Of a DNA stretch of 42,604 bases, positions 34,196 through 41,643 are shown piece by piece; within the stretch, counting starts at the first letter, position 1, and each line of letters begins with the position of its first letter. The translations under genes and the position numbers were made by a program. The stretch covers positions 1 to 42,604 of the forward strand of contig DASYAE010000008.1 of NCBI GenBank assembly GCA_036501535.1, written 5' to 3'. Source of the stretch: DASYAE01 sp036501535 (GTDB lineage: Bacteria > Actinomycetota > Actinomycetes > Streptomycetales > Catenulisporaceae). The notes beneath the pieces are model-generated. The model saw only the letters and a program-made list of their open reading frames with translations. It had not been told where the DNA came from and made no database searches.

Positions 34196-35110
34196 TTATG
34201 CACGCAGGGCTGCCAGGGCACGGGAGAGGGACTGCATCGGCGCGTCGCCCGCCGGCCGCAGCACCACGGTGTCGGCGCCGGCCTCCCAAAGCGAGCGCAC
34301 GTGTCCTGCAGCCGCGGCGGCGTCGCCCTCGGCGACGAACACCTCGTCTTCGGGCACGCCGAGGAACGGGCCGAGGTTGGCCCGCAGCGGCGCCGCGGCG
34401 GCCTGGACCCGCGCCGGATCGTCGTCGAGCACGAGGTCGCAGAACACGATGATCTCGTGCCGGTCCGCCCCGGCCGCCTCCGCGCCGCCGCGCGCGGCCC
34501 GGCCCCGGTCGATCAGGGCACGGATGCCGGGCAGGTCGCGCGGGCCGCGCCCCTCGACGACCAGCGTCCCGTCGGCGACCCGGCCGGACAGCTCCAGCGA
34601 GCGCGGCCCGATCACGCCGTGGACCACCGGCGGGGCCTGATGCGGCGGGTGGACCAGGCGCATCCGGTCGAGGTGGATCGCCTTGCCGTGCACGGTGACC
34701 TCCTCGCCGCGCAGGATCGCGCGCAGCGCGGTCGTCGTCTCCGAGAGCAGATCGAGCCGGTTCGGCACCAGCGCACCGACCTCGCGCATCCACTCGGTCG
34801 CGCCGTGGCCGAGCCCGGCGACCAGCCGGCCGGGATGCAGCCGGGCCACCGCCCCGATCTCCATCGCCAGCAGGGCCGGATTGCGCAGCGGCGCCGGGGC
34901 GATGCCGATGCCGACGCGCAGAGTCTCGGTCGCGGCCAGCGCGGTCGCGGCTGAGGCGACGGACCCGGCCCAGCGCAGGTCCTCGACGAACCACAGGTCG
35001 TCCGCGCCCAGCTCCTGCGCCGAGCGGGCGAAGTCGGCGATCTGCTCGGGCGGCCGGGAGCGGTCGAAGATCGCGCCGAGGCGCCGGGGTCCGGAAGGCG
35101 TGTCGATCAT
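34196..35110 (-). CDS. LLM-class flavin/F420-dependent oxidoreductase
   Basis: 304 aa luciferase-like TIM barrel. LGAIFDRSRPPEQIADFARSAQELGADDLWFVEDL near the start, then ALAATETLRVGIGIAPAPLRNPALLAMEIGAVARLHPGRLVAGLGHG, typical of F420-dependent members such as methylene-H4MPT reductase relatives. The substrate is unknown. The ATG at 35110 is supported by a minus-strand -10 TACGGT (35117-35122) 6 nt upstream, again leaderless. Confidence 0.88.
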   Translation of the reverse strand: MIDTPSGPRRLGAIFDRSRPPEQIADFARSAQELGADDLWFVEDLRWAGSVASAATALAATETLRVGIGIAPAPLRNPALLAMEIGAVARLHPGRLVAGLGHGATEWMREVGALVPNRLDLLSETTTALRAILRGEEVTVHGKAIHLDRMRLVHPPHQAPPVVHGVIGPRSLELSGRVADGTLVVEGRGPRDLPGIRALIDRGRAARGGAEAAGADRHEIIVFCDLVLDDDPARVQAAAAPLRANLGPFLGVPEDEVFVAEGDAAAAAGHVRSLWEAGADTVVLRPAGDAPMQSLSRALAALRA

Positions 35111-35430
35111 GGGGCCACCGTATCCCGAAGCCCGCGATCGCGGCGCGGGGCGGCGGTCCTGACGGGCTGTCGGCGGCGGTCCGCCCAGGCCGCCGGGCGG
35201 CACCGGTCTGACCGGCTATTGTAAAGAAAGCCAACTCTTGACAGTCATTTGGTCTAGTCCAATCATGGTGGGCGGCGGACCGCTCAGACAGGGTTCTGGC
35301 CCGGCCGCCGCATGCCTGTACGGCCACGGCGACGCCGCACCGGTGCGAGTTCCGAAGTCAGCACGCGCAGGGACACCGCCTGCCCTGCGCGCCGCACCCG
35401 ACGCAGAACCGACCGCAGGAGTGCACTGAT
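35111..35430. other. Region between LLM gene and chitinase
   Basis: 320 bp. It holds the leaderless LLM -10 (35117-35122, minus), the chitinase promoter with a DasR-like box (35238-35266) and a chitinase leader of about 160 nt. Nothing further is evident in the leader apart from AGGAG at 35417-35421. Confidence 0.55.
35238..35266 (+). promoter_or_regulatory. Chitinase promoter with DasR-like box (dre)
   Basis: A -35 TTGACA (35238-35243) and -10 AATCAT (35261-35266) with 17-bp spacing. TTTGGTCTAGTCCAAT (35248-35263) matches 12 of 16 positions of the DasR element ACTGGTCTAGACCACT, with the GGTCTAG core intact. DasR, the N-acetylglucosamine-sensing GntR repressor, controls chitinases in Streptomyces. 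Its role here is inferred. Confidence 0.7.
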
Positions 35431-37230
35431 ATGCAGTTACGCATCCCGAAGATCCGCACGCCCCTCGAGCTGCCGCTGCGCGCGGCCGCGACCGCCTTCG
35501 TGACCGCCGCCGCCACGTGCGGCCTGGTCGCCGTCGGCGCGGTCTCGGCGCACGCCGCCGACACCAGCCCCGTCACCCCGGCCCACGTGTTCGCGCCCTA
35601 CTGGGAGGCCTACTCCGGGGACGACCCGCTGTCCGTGTGGCAGCAGTCCGGCGACAAGTTCATGACCGCGGCGTTCCTCCAGACCGCGAGCTCGGGATCG
35701 TGCACCGCCTACTGGAACGGCGACAGCTCGCAGCCGATCTCCTCCTCGACCTGGGGCAGCGACTTCTCCACCATCCAGGCCGACGGCGGGAACATCGTCC
35801 CGTCCTTCGGCGGCTACACCGCCGACACCACGAACACGGACATCGCCGACAGCTGCACCAACGTCAGCTCGATCGCCGCCGCGTACGAGGACGTCATCAC
35901 CACCTACAACTTCAACCGGATCGACCTGGACGTCGAGGCGAATTCGGACACGAACACCGCCGGGATCACCCGGCGCAACCAGGCCATCGCGATGGTGGAG
36001 AGCTGGGCGGCGGCCAACGGCCGCTCGGTCGAGTTCTCCTACACCCTGCCGACCGACCCGACCGGCATCCCGTCCTCCGAGGTCTCCATCCTGCAGAACG
36101 CGGTCGCCGAGGGCGCCGTGATCTCCACGGTCAACATCATGACCTTCGACTACTACATCGGCACCACCCAGGAGATGGCGACCGACACCGAGTCGGCGGC
36201 CTCGGCCCTGCACGGCCAGCTGCAGAGCGTCTACCCGAGCGACAGCTCCGCGCAGCTGTGGGGCATGATCGGCGTCACCGAGATGGAGGGCATCGACGAC
36301 TACGGCTCGGCCGAGACCTTCACCGAGGCGGACGCGAGCACGGTGCTCAACTGGGCCGAGAGCGAGGGCGTGGGCGAGCTGTCGTTCTGGGCGGTCGAGC
36401 GGGACAACGGCGGCTGCGTGGGCACCGCGGGCTCGGACAGCTGCTCCGGCATCTCCCAGACCACCTGGTACTTCTCGCATGCGTTCGAACCCTTCACCGG
36501 CAGCGGCGGGGGCGGCACGACCAACGGATTCTCGCTGTCCGTCTCGCCCACCTCGGGATCCGCGGCTGACGGCGCCTCGACCACGGCCACCGTCGGCACC
36601 GCGGTGACCTCGGGCTCGGCGCAGTCGGTGGCGCTCTCCTCGAGCGGCGCCCCGTCCGGGGTGACGGTCTCCTTCAGCCCGTCGTCGGTGACCGCCGGGT
36701 CGTCCTCGACGGTGACGTTCGCCGCCTCGTCCACGGCCGCGGCGGGCACCTACCCGATCACGATCAAGGGCACCGCGAGCTCCGGCACGCAGTCGGCGAC
36801 CTACAGCCTGACCGTCACCTCCTCCGGCGGCGGCACTCCGCCCCCGTCCGGCTCGCTGACCAACGGCGGGTTCGAGACCGGCAGCCTGAGCCCGTGGGTG
36901 TGCCAGTCCGGCGACTCGGTGGTCACCAGCCCGGTCGAGAACGGCAAGTACGCCGCGCAGATCGTGCCGACCTCCAGCGCCACCGGCCAGTGCACCCAGG
37001 CCGTGACGCTCTCGCCGAGCACGGCGTACACGCTGACCGGCTGGGTCCAGGGCAACTACGCCTTCATCGGCGTCTCCGGCGGGGCCAGCGCGAGCACGTG
37101 GACCTCGTCGAGCAGCTGGACCGAGCTGACCGTCAAGTTCACCACCGGCTCGTCCGGCGCGGTGACGGTCTACGTCAACGGCTGGTACGGCCAGGGCAAC
37201 GTGTACGCGGACAACTTCTCGCTTACGTAA
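35431..37230 (+). CDS. Secreted GH18-type chitinase with C-terminal carbohydrate-binding module
   Basis: 599 aa. The signal peptide (about 1-42) ends AHA before ADTSPVTP. The GH18-like barrel (about 48-355) has its catalytic segment at 162-169, NRIDLDVE: Asp165, Asp167 and the proton donor Glu169 are present, but the first Asp of DxxDxDxE is Asn. MTFDYYIG and LSFWAVERDN are the later barrel strands. An Ig-like Ser/Thr-rich segment (about 366-462) leads to a CenC/CBM4_9-like module (about 476-599, NGGFETGSLSPWVC). It should degrade chitin or related polymers outside the cell. AGGAG lies 9 nt before the ATG. Confidence 0.85.
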   Translation: MQLRIPKIRTPLELPLRAAATAFVTAAATCGLVAVGAVSAHAADTSPVTPAHVFAPYWEAYSGDDPLSVWQQSGDKFMTAAFLQTASSGSCTAYWNGDSSQPISSSTWGSDFSTIQADGGNIVPSFGGYTADTTNTDIADSCTNVSSIAAAYEDVITTYNFNRIDLDVEANSDTNTAGITRRNQAIAMVESWAAANGRSVEFSYTLPTDPTGIPSSEVSILQNAVAEGAVISTVNIMTFDYYIGTTQEMATDTESAASALHGQLQSVYPSDSSAQLWGMIGVTEMEGIDDYGSAETFTEADASTVLNWAESEGVGELSFWAVERDNGGCVGTAGSDSCSGISQTTWYFSHAFEPFTGSGGGGTTNGFSLSVSPTSGSAADGASTTATVGTAVTSGSAQSVALSSSGAPSGVTVSFSPSSVTAGSSSTVTFAASSTAAAGTYPITIKGTASSGTQSATYSLTVTSSGGGTPPPSGSLTNGGFETGSLSPWVCQSGDSVVTSPVENGKYAAQIVPTSSATGQCTQAVTLSPSTAYTLTGWVQGNYAFIGVSGGASASTWTSSSSWTELTVKFTTGSSGAVTVYVNGWYGQGNVYADNFSLT

Positions 37231-37244
37231 GGCCGGCGCTTCAC

Positions 37245-37292
37245 CGCCGCCCCCGCGCGCCGCCGCCCCGACGGCGGCGCGCGGGGGCGGCG
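37245..37292 (+). terminator. Strong terminator after chitinase
   Basis: Perfect 21-bp stem (37245-37265 with 37272-37292) around the loop CCCCGA, followed by CCTTTCGC. It lies 15 nt after the chitinase stop, the most stable hairpin in the window. Confidence 0.85.
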
Positions 37293-37449
37293 CCTTTCGC
37301 GGCAAAGGAACCGGAATGGCTCGGATTTCGTGGCCGGAACCGCATCATGCGTAGTGGAATCGTTGCACGATTGCCCATGGCGGGCGCGGTCCCGCGGAGA
37401 GATATTTGACCCCACGACCCTTCCGCACCGCCACCCCCGGGAGCCGCCC

Positions 37450-39027
37450 GTGTCCGCGCTTTCCACCACCCCCGAGCAGCGGTCGCCGACCGCCCAGGGC
37501 AAGGGCTTGAAGTCCAATGCCATCGGCCTGGTCTCCAGCGTCGTCATCGGCATCGCCTCGGTCGCCCCGGCCTACAGCCTGGCCGCCTCGCTCGGCTTCG
37601 TCGTGCTCGCGGTGGGCCTGCAGTCGCCGATCGTGATGCTGCTGGCCTTCGTCCCGATGTTCCTGATCGCCTACGGATACCAGGGCCTCAACGAGCTCGA
37701 GCCGGACTGCGGCACCACCTTCACCTGGGGCGCCCGGGTCTTCGGCCCGAAGACCGGGTGGATGGGCGGCTGGGCGATCATCGTGGCCGACATCATCGTC
37801 ATGGCGAACCTGGCCCAGATCGCCGGGCAGTACGGCTTCCAGCTGGTCGGCGCGAACGGGGTGGCTCAGAGCGCCGGCTGGAGCGAGGTGGCCGGCATCG
37901 TCTGGATCGTGCTGATGACGGTGATCTGCTACATCGGCATCGAGGTCTCCGCGTGGCTGCAGCGAGTGCTGCTGACCGTGGAGATCATCACCCTGCTGGT
38001 GCTCTCGGCCACCGCGCTGGTCAAGGTCTACAGCGGGCACGGCGTCGCCGGCTCGGCGCACGTCGCGGCCTCCTGGTTCAACCCCTTCGACATCCCGTCG
38101 CTCTCGGCGCTGACCCAGGGCATGTTGATCGTCGTCTTCATCTACTGGGGCTGGGACACCGCGGTCTCGATCAACGAGGAGACCAAGGACAAGTCGAGGA
38201 CGCCCGGCCGCGCCGCGGTGATCTCCACCGTGCTGCTGCTGGTCACCTACGGCGTGGTCACCACGGCCGCGCAGGCCTTCGCCGGCGTCGGCGACAAGGG
38301 CCTGGGCCTGGCCAACCCGGACAACTCCGGCGACGTGCTCTCCGGGCTCGGCGGCGCGGTGTTCGGCACCACGGGCCTGGGCTGGTTCCTGAGCAAGCTG
38401 CTGATCCTCATGGTGCTGACGTCTGCCTCGGCCTCGACTCAGACCACGATCATGCCGACCGCGCGCACCTCGCTGGCGATGGCCGACCACGGCGGCATCC
38501 CGAAGGTGTTCGGCCGGATCCACCCGCGGTTCCTGACCCCGACCTGGTCCACCGTCGGCATGGGCCTGGCCTCGATCGGCTTCTACGCGCTGCTGACCAA
38601 GATCAGCGGCAACGTGCTGGCCGACTCGATCTCCTCGCTGGGCCTGGCGATCGCGTTCTACTACGGGCTGACCGGGCTGGCCTGCGCCTGGCACTTCGCC
38701 CGGCCCGCGCTGAGCGGCGCCGGCGGGGCGAAGACGCTGTGGCTGCGGTTCGTCATGCCGCTGCTCGGCGCGCTGATCCTGTTCGGCTTCTTCGGCTACG
38801 CCTGCTACATGTTCTGGAGCCCGTCCTACGGCAACACCGAGTGGAGCATGCCGTTCGCGCCGCACTGGGACATCGGCGGGGTCTTCCTCACCGGCGTCGG
38901 CTCGCTGGTGCTCGGCATCCCGCTGATGTTCATATGCCGGGCGGTCAGCCCCGCCTACTTCTGCGGCGAGACCATCCGCAAGGGCGAGTTCCCGGAGCCC
39001 GAGCCGGCCGCTGAAACAGCTGCCTGA
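37450..39027 (+). CDS. APC-family amino-acid permease
   Basis: 525 aa with about 12 membrane segments. GLVSSVVIGIASVAPAYSLAASLGFVVLAVG (TM1-2) is the APC superfamily signature. GTTFTWGARVFGPKTGWMGGWAI follows at TM3, and INEETKDKSRTPGRAAVIS lies after TM6. The substrate cannot be told. The GTG at 37450 has GGGAG about 7 nt upstream; longer starts lack membrane character. Being next to chitinase, uptake of breakdown products is possible but unsupported. Confidence 0.88.
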   Translation: MSALSTTPEQRSPTAQGKGLKSNAIGLVSSVVIGIASVAPAYSLAASLGFVVLAVGLQSPIVMLLAFVPMFLIAYGYQGLNELEPDCGTTFTWGARVFGPKTGWMGGWAIIVADIIVMANLAQIAGQYGFQLVGANGVAQSAGWSEVAGIVWIVLMTVICYIGIEVSAWLQRVLLTVEIITLLVLSATALVKVYSGHGVAGSAHVAASWFNPFDIPSLSALTQGMLIVVFIYWGWDTAVSINEETKDKSRTPGRAAVISTVLLLVTYGVVTTAAQAFAGVGDKGLGLANPDNSGDVLSGLGGAVFGTTGLGWFLSKLLILMVLTSASASTQTTIMPTARTSLAMADHGGIPKVFGRIHPRFLTPTWSTVGMGLASIGFYALLTKISGNVLADSISSLGLAIAFYYGLTGLACAWHFARPALSGAGGAKTLWLRFVMPLLGALILFGFFGYACYMFWSPSYGNTEWSMPFAPHWDIGGVFLTGVGSLVLGIPLMFICRAVSPAYFCGETIRKGEFPEPEPAAETAA

Positions 39028-39048
39028 GAAGGCCGCCGGACCCCTGCG

Positions 39049-39092
39049 ACGGGCCCGGGCCGCGCGGTGCTTTCCGCCCGGCCCGGGCCCGT
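39049..39092 (+). terminator. Terminator after permease
   Basis: Perfect 13-bp arms ACGGGCCCGGGCC (39049-39061) and GGCCCGGGCCCGT (39080-39092), loop 18 nt, about 20 bases after the stop. Confidence 0.75.
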
Positions 39093-39184
39093 GCGCCCCC
39101 TTCAGGTTTAACGCCGTGTGTCGTGCAAGTTTCAGGCGTGCGGCGGGCGATCCTCGGACGGCGGGCAGGTCACGCCAGTCCCGT

Positions 39185-39277
39185 GAAAGCGGTTACCCGG
39201 CGTTGATTGACGGCTTGTGGACCTAGCGCGATCGTCGGCCCGGCGCTACGGGTAAACGCTTTCGGGTAAACGCTTCC
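39185..39277 (+). promoter_or_regulatory. Three LacI-type operator sites before GH6 cellulase
   Basis: GGGTAAACGCTTTC (39250-39263) is followed without a gap by GGGTAAACGCTTCC (39264-39277). A reverse-oriented relative, GAAAGCGGTTACCC, lies at 39185-39198. The centre AACGCTT with flanking GTA/TTC resembles LacI/GalR operators. A possible -35 TTGACG is at 39207-39212, with no clear -10. Together they suggest sugar-responsive repression of the cellulase. Confidence 0.6.
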
Positions 39278-39316
39278 CGGGCGCCGTGCCGGATCACTTT
39301 CTAAGGGAGCTTATCC

Positions 39317-41539
39317 ATGAGTTTCGGTCCGCCCCACTGGCCGAGGAGGCGACGCCTCGCGCGCGCCACCGCCGCGGTCGGCGCCGCCGTGCTGAGCGCG
39401 TCCGCGCTCGTCGCGGTCGCCAACAGCCCGGCGTCAGCGGCTTCTACCTGTAACATCAGCTACCAAATCGTCAGCAGTTGGAACGTCGGCTTCAGCGTCA
39501 ACGTCACCATCACCAACTCGGGCTCCGCGATCAGCTCCTGGAACGTGGGCTGGAACTTCAACGGCAGCGAGCAGGTCACCAACCTGTGGAACGGCAGCGA
39601 CACCCAGAGCGGCAAGGCGGTGACCGTCACCAACGCGTCGTACAACGGCACGATCAGCTCCGGCGGCACCACCTCGTTCGGGTTCAACGGCTCCGACACC
39701 GGCTCGACCTCGGTGCCGACCTCGTTCACCCTGAACGGCCAGACCTGCGGCGGCGGCGGCCCGTCCACCGGGCCGAGCTCCGCGAGCCCGTCCACCGGCC
39801 CGACCTCGTCGAGCCCGTCGAGCAGCCCGTCGAGCAACCCGACGTCCTCCTCGCCCAGCGCCAGCCCGTCCACGAGCACCAGCCCGGGCGGCGGCTCGTG
39901 CGGCTCCGGCGAGTCCCTGCTGGTGGACCCGTCGAGCTTCACGGTGCACCAGGGCAAGACCGAGACGTTCGGCGTCGCGCTGAGCTCCTCGCCGAGCGCC
40001 GCAGTCCCGGTCACCGTCACGGCGGCCTCGGGTAACACCGGCGTGACGGTCAGCAGCGGCGCGACCACCAACCTCGACTCGACCAACTGGAACCTGCCGC
40101 AGCCGGTCGTCGTCTCCGCCAACAGCTCGGGCACCGGCGCGGCGATGTTCACGGTCAGCGCGCCGGGCTGCGCCTCGGTGACCGTCACCGCCACCGAGGT
40201 CGCCTCGTCCGGCTCGGCCGGCGCGCACCAGGTCAACCCGTTCACGGGCGCCAGCTGGTACGTGAACCCGAACTACACCGCTGAGGCGGACTCCTCCGCG
40301 GCCTCGGCCAGCGGCACCGTCGCCTCGCAGATGGAGACGGTCGGCAACCAGGGCACGTTCATCTGGCTGGACCGCATCGGCGCCGTCTACGGCGGCTCGG
40401 ACGACACCACCGCGCTCGGCGGCGGCGGGCGGGCCAGCCTGCAGACCCAGCTGCAGAACGCCGTGGCCGGCTCCAGCGGCCCGGTGCTGTTCCCGATCGT
40501 GGTCTACGACCTGCCCGACCGGGACTGCTCCGCCCTGGCCTCCAACGGCGAGCTCTCCATCGCCAACAACGGCCTGAGCTACTACGAGCACGCCTACATC
40601 GACCCGATCGCCTCGATCCTGTCCGACTACCAGAACACGAACCTGCGTGTCATCGCAGTGATCGAGCCCGACTCGCTGCCCAACCTGGTGACCAACACCT
40701 CGGTCGCCGCGTGCTCGCAGGCGCAGTCCACCGGCACCTACACCAACGGCATCGAGTACGCGCTGAACAAGCTGCACGCGATCTCCAACGTGTACAACTA
40801 CGTCGACATCGCGCACTCGGCCTGGCTCGGCTGGTCGAGCAACATGACCCCGGCCGTCTCGCTCTACGCGACCGTGGCCAGGGCCACGACCGCCGGCTTC
40901 GCCTCGGTCGACGGCTTCGTCAGCGACACCGCGAACACCATCCCGGTCAGTGAGCCGTACATGACGGCCACGGAACAGGAGGACGGCAACGCCGTCGACA
41001 CGGTGCAGTATTACAGCTTCGATCCATATATCGATGAGATCGATTATGACGAGGCGATGTACAGCAACCTGGTCAGCGCCGGATTCTCGAGCAACGTCGG
41101 CATGCTGATCGACACCGGCCGGGACGGCTGGGGCGACCCGGCCACGAGGCCGACCAGCGCCTGCCCGAACAACCTGGCCTCGTCCTGCTCCACCACCGCG
41201 GCGTTCGTCAACGCGTCGAAGATCGACGCGCGGCCGTTCCGCGGCGACTGGTGCAACCCCGAGGACGCGGGCATCGGCGCGCTGCCGCAGGCGAACCCGA
41301 ACTCGTCCTTCAGCCACCTGTACGCCTACGTCTGGGTCAAGCCTCCGGGCGAGTCCGACGGCACCTACCCGGCGTTCTCCGGCAAGGGCGACCCGCACTG
41401 CGACCCGAACGGGACGCAGACCGACGGCAGCGGGAACAGCTACCCGACCGACGCGATCCCCGACTCGCCGGCGGCCGGAACCTGGTTCCCGACGCAGTTC
41501 AACCAGCTGGTCTCGTTCGCCGACCCGGCCATTCCGTAA
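39317..41539 (+). CDS. Secreted GH6 cellulase (exoglucanase type) with CBM2
   Basis: 740 aa. Signal peptide to about residue 42 (SPASAAS). The CBM2 (45-144) is closed by Cys45 and Cys144 and carries surface Trp residues (SSWNVGFS, NVGWNF, LWNGS). A Pro/Ser/Thr linker (145-195) leads to a beta-sandwich module (about 198-297) of unclear family. The GH6 domain (about 305-740) shows VVYDLPDRDC at 395-404, VIEPDSLPNLV with acid Asp452, and WVKPPGESDG. The long loops suggest a cellobiohydrolase like Cel6B. It attacks crystalline cellulose outside the cell. Confidence 0.92.
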   Translation: MSFGPPHWPRRRRLARATAAVGAAVLSASALVAVANSPASAASTCNISYQIVSSWNVGFSVNVTITNSGSAISSWNVGWNFNGSEQVTNLWNGSDTQSGKAVTVTNASYNGTISSGGTTSFGFNGSDTGSTSVPTSFTLNGQTCGGGGPSTGPSSASPSTGPTSSSPSSSPSSNPTSSSPSASPSTSTSPGGGSCGSGESLLVDPSSFTVHQGKTETFGVALSSSPSAAVPVTVTAASGNTGVTVSSGATTNLDSTNWNLPQPVVVSANSSGTGAAMFTVSAPGCASVTVTATEVASSGSAGAHQVNPFTGASWYVNPNYTAEADSSAASASGTVASQMETVGNQGTFIWLDRIGAVYGGSDDTTALGGGGRASLQTQLQNAVAGSSGPVLFPIVVYDLPDRDCSALASNGELSIANNGLSYYEHAYIDPIASILSDYQNTNLRVIAVIEPDSLPNLVTNTSVAACSQAQSTGTYTNGIEYALNKLHAISNVYNYVDIAHSAWLGWSSNMTPAVSLYATVARATTAGFASVDGFVSDTANTIPVSEPYMTATEQEDGNAVDTVQYYSFDPYIDEIDYDEAMYSNLVSAGFSSNVGMLIDTGRDGWGDPATRPTSACPNNLASSCSTTAAFVNASKIDARPFRGDWCNPEDAGIGALPQANPNSSFSHLYAYVWVKPPGESDGTYPAFSGKGDPHCDPNGTQTDGSGNSYPTDAIPDSPAAGTWFPTQFNQLVSFADPAIP

Positions 41540-41582
41540 CCCGGCGACCCGTCTCCAGCCAGTGAACTGATTGATGCGAGAA

Positions 41583-41614
41583 GCCCCGCCCCCGCTTCGC
41601 GGCGGGGGCGGGGC
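41583..41614. terminator. Bidirectional terminator between GH6 and GH5 genes
   Basis: Perfect 13-bp arms GCCCCGCCCCCGC (41583-41595) and GCGGGGGCGGGGC (41602-41614), loop TTCGCG, between two converging cellulase genes. Confidence 0.8.
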
Positions 41615-41643
41615 CCTTCACGCGCCAGCTGCGGCGCGCCGGC

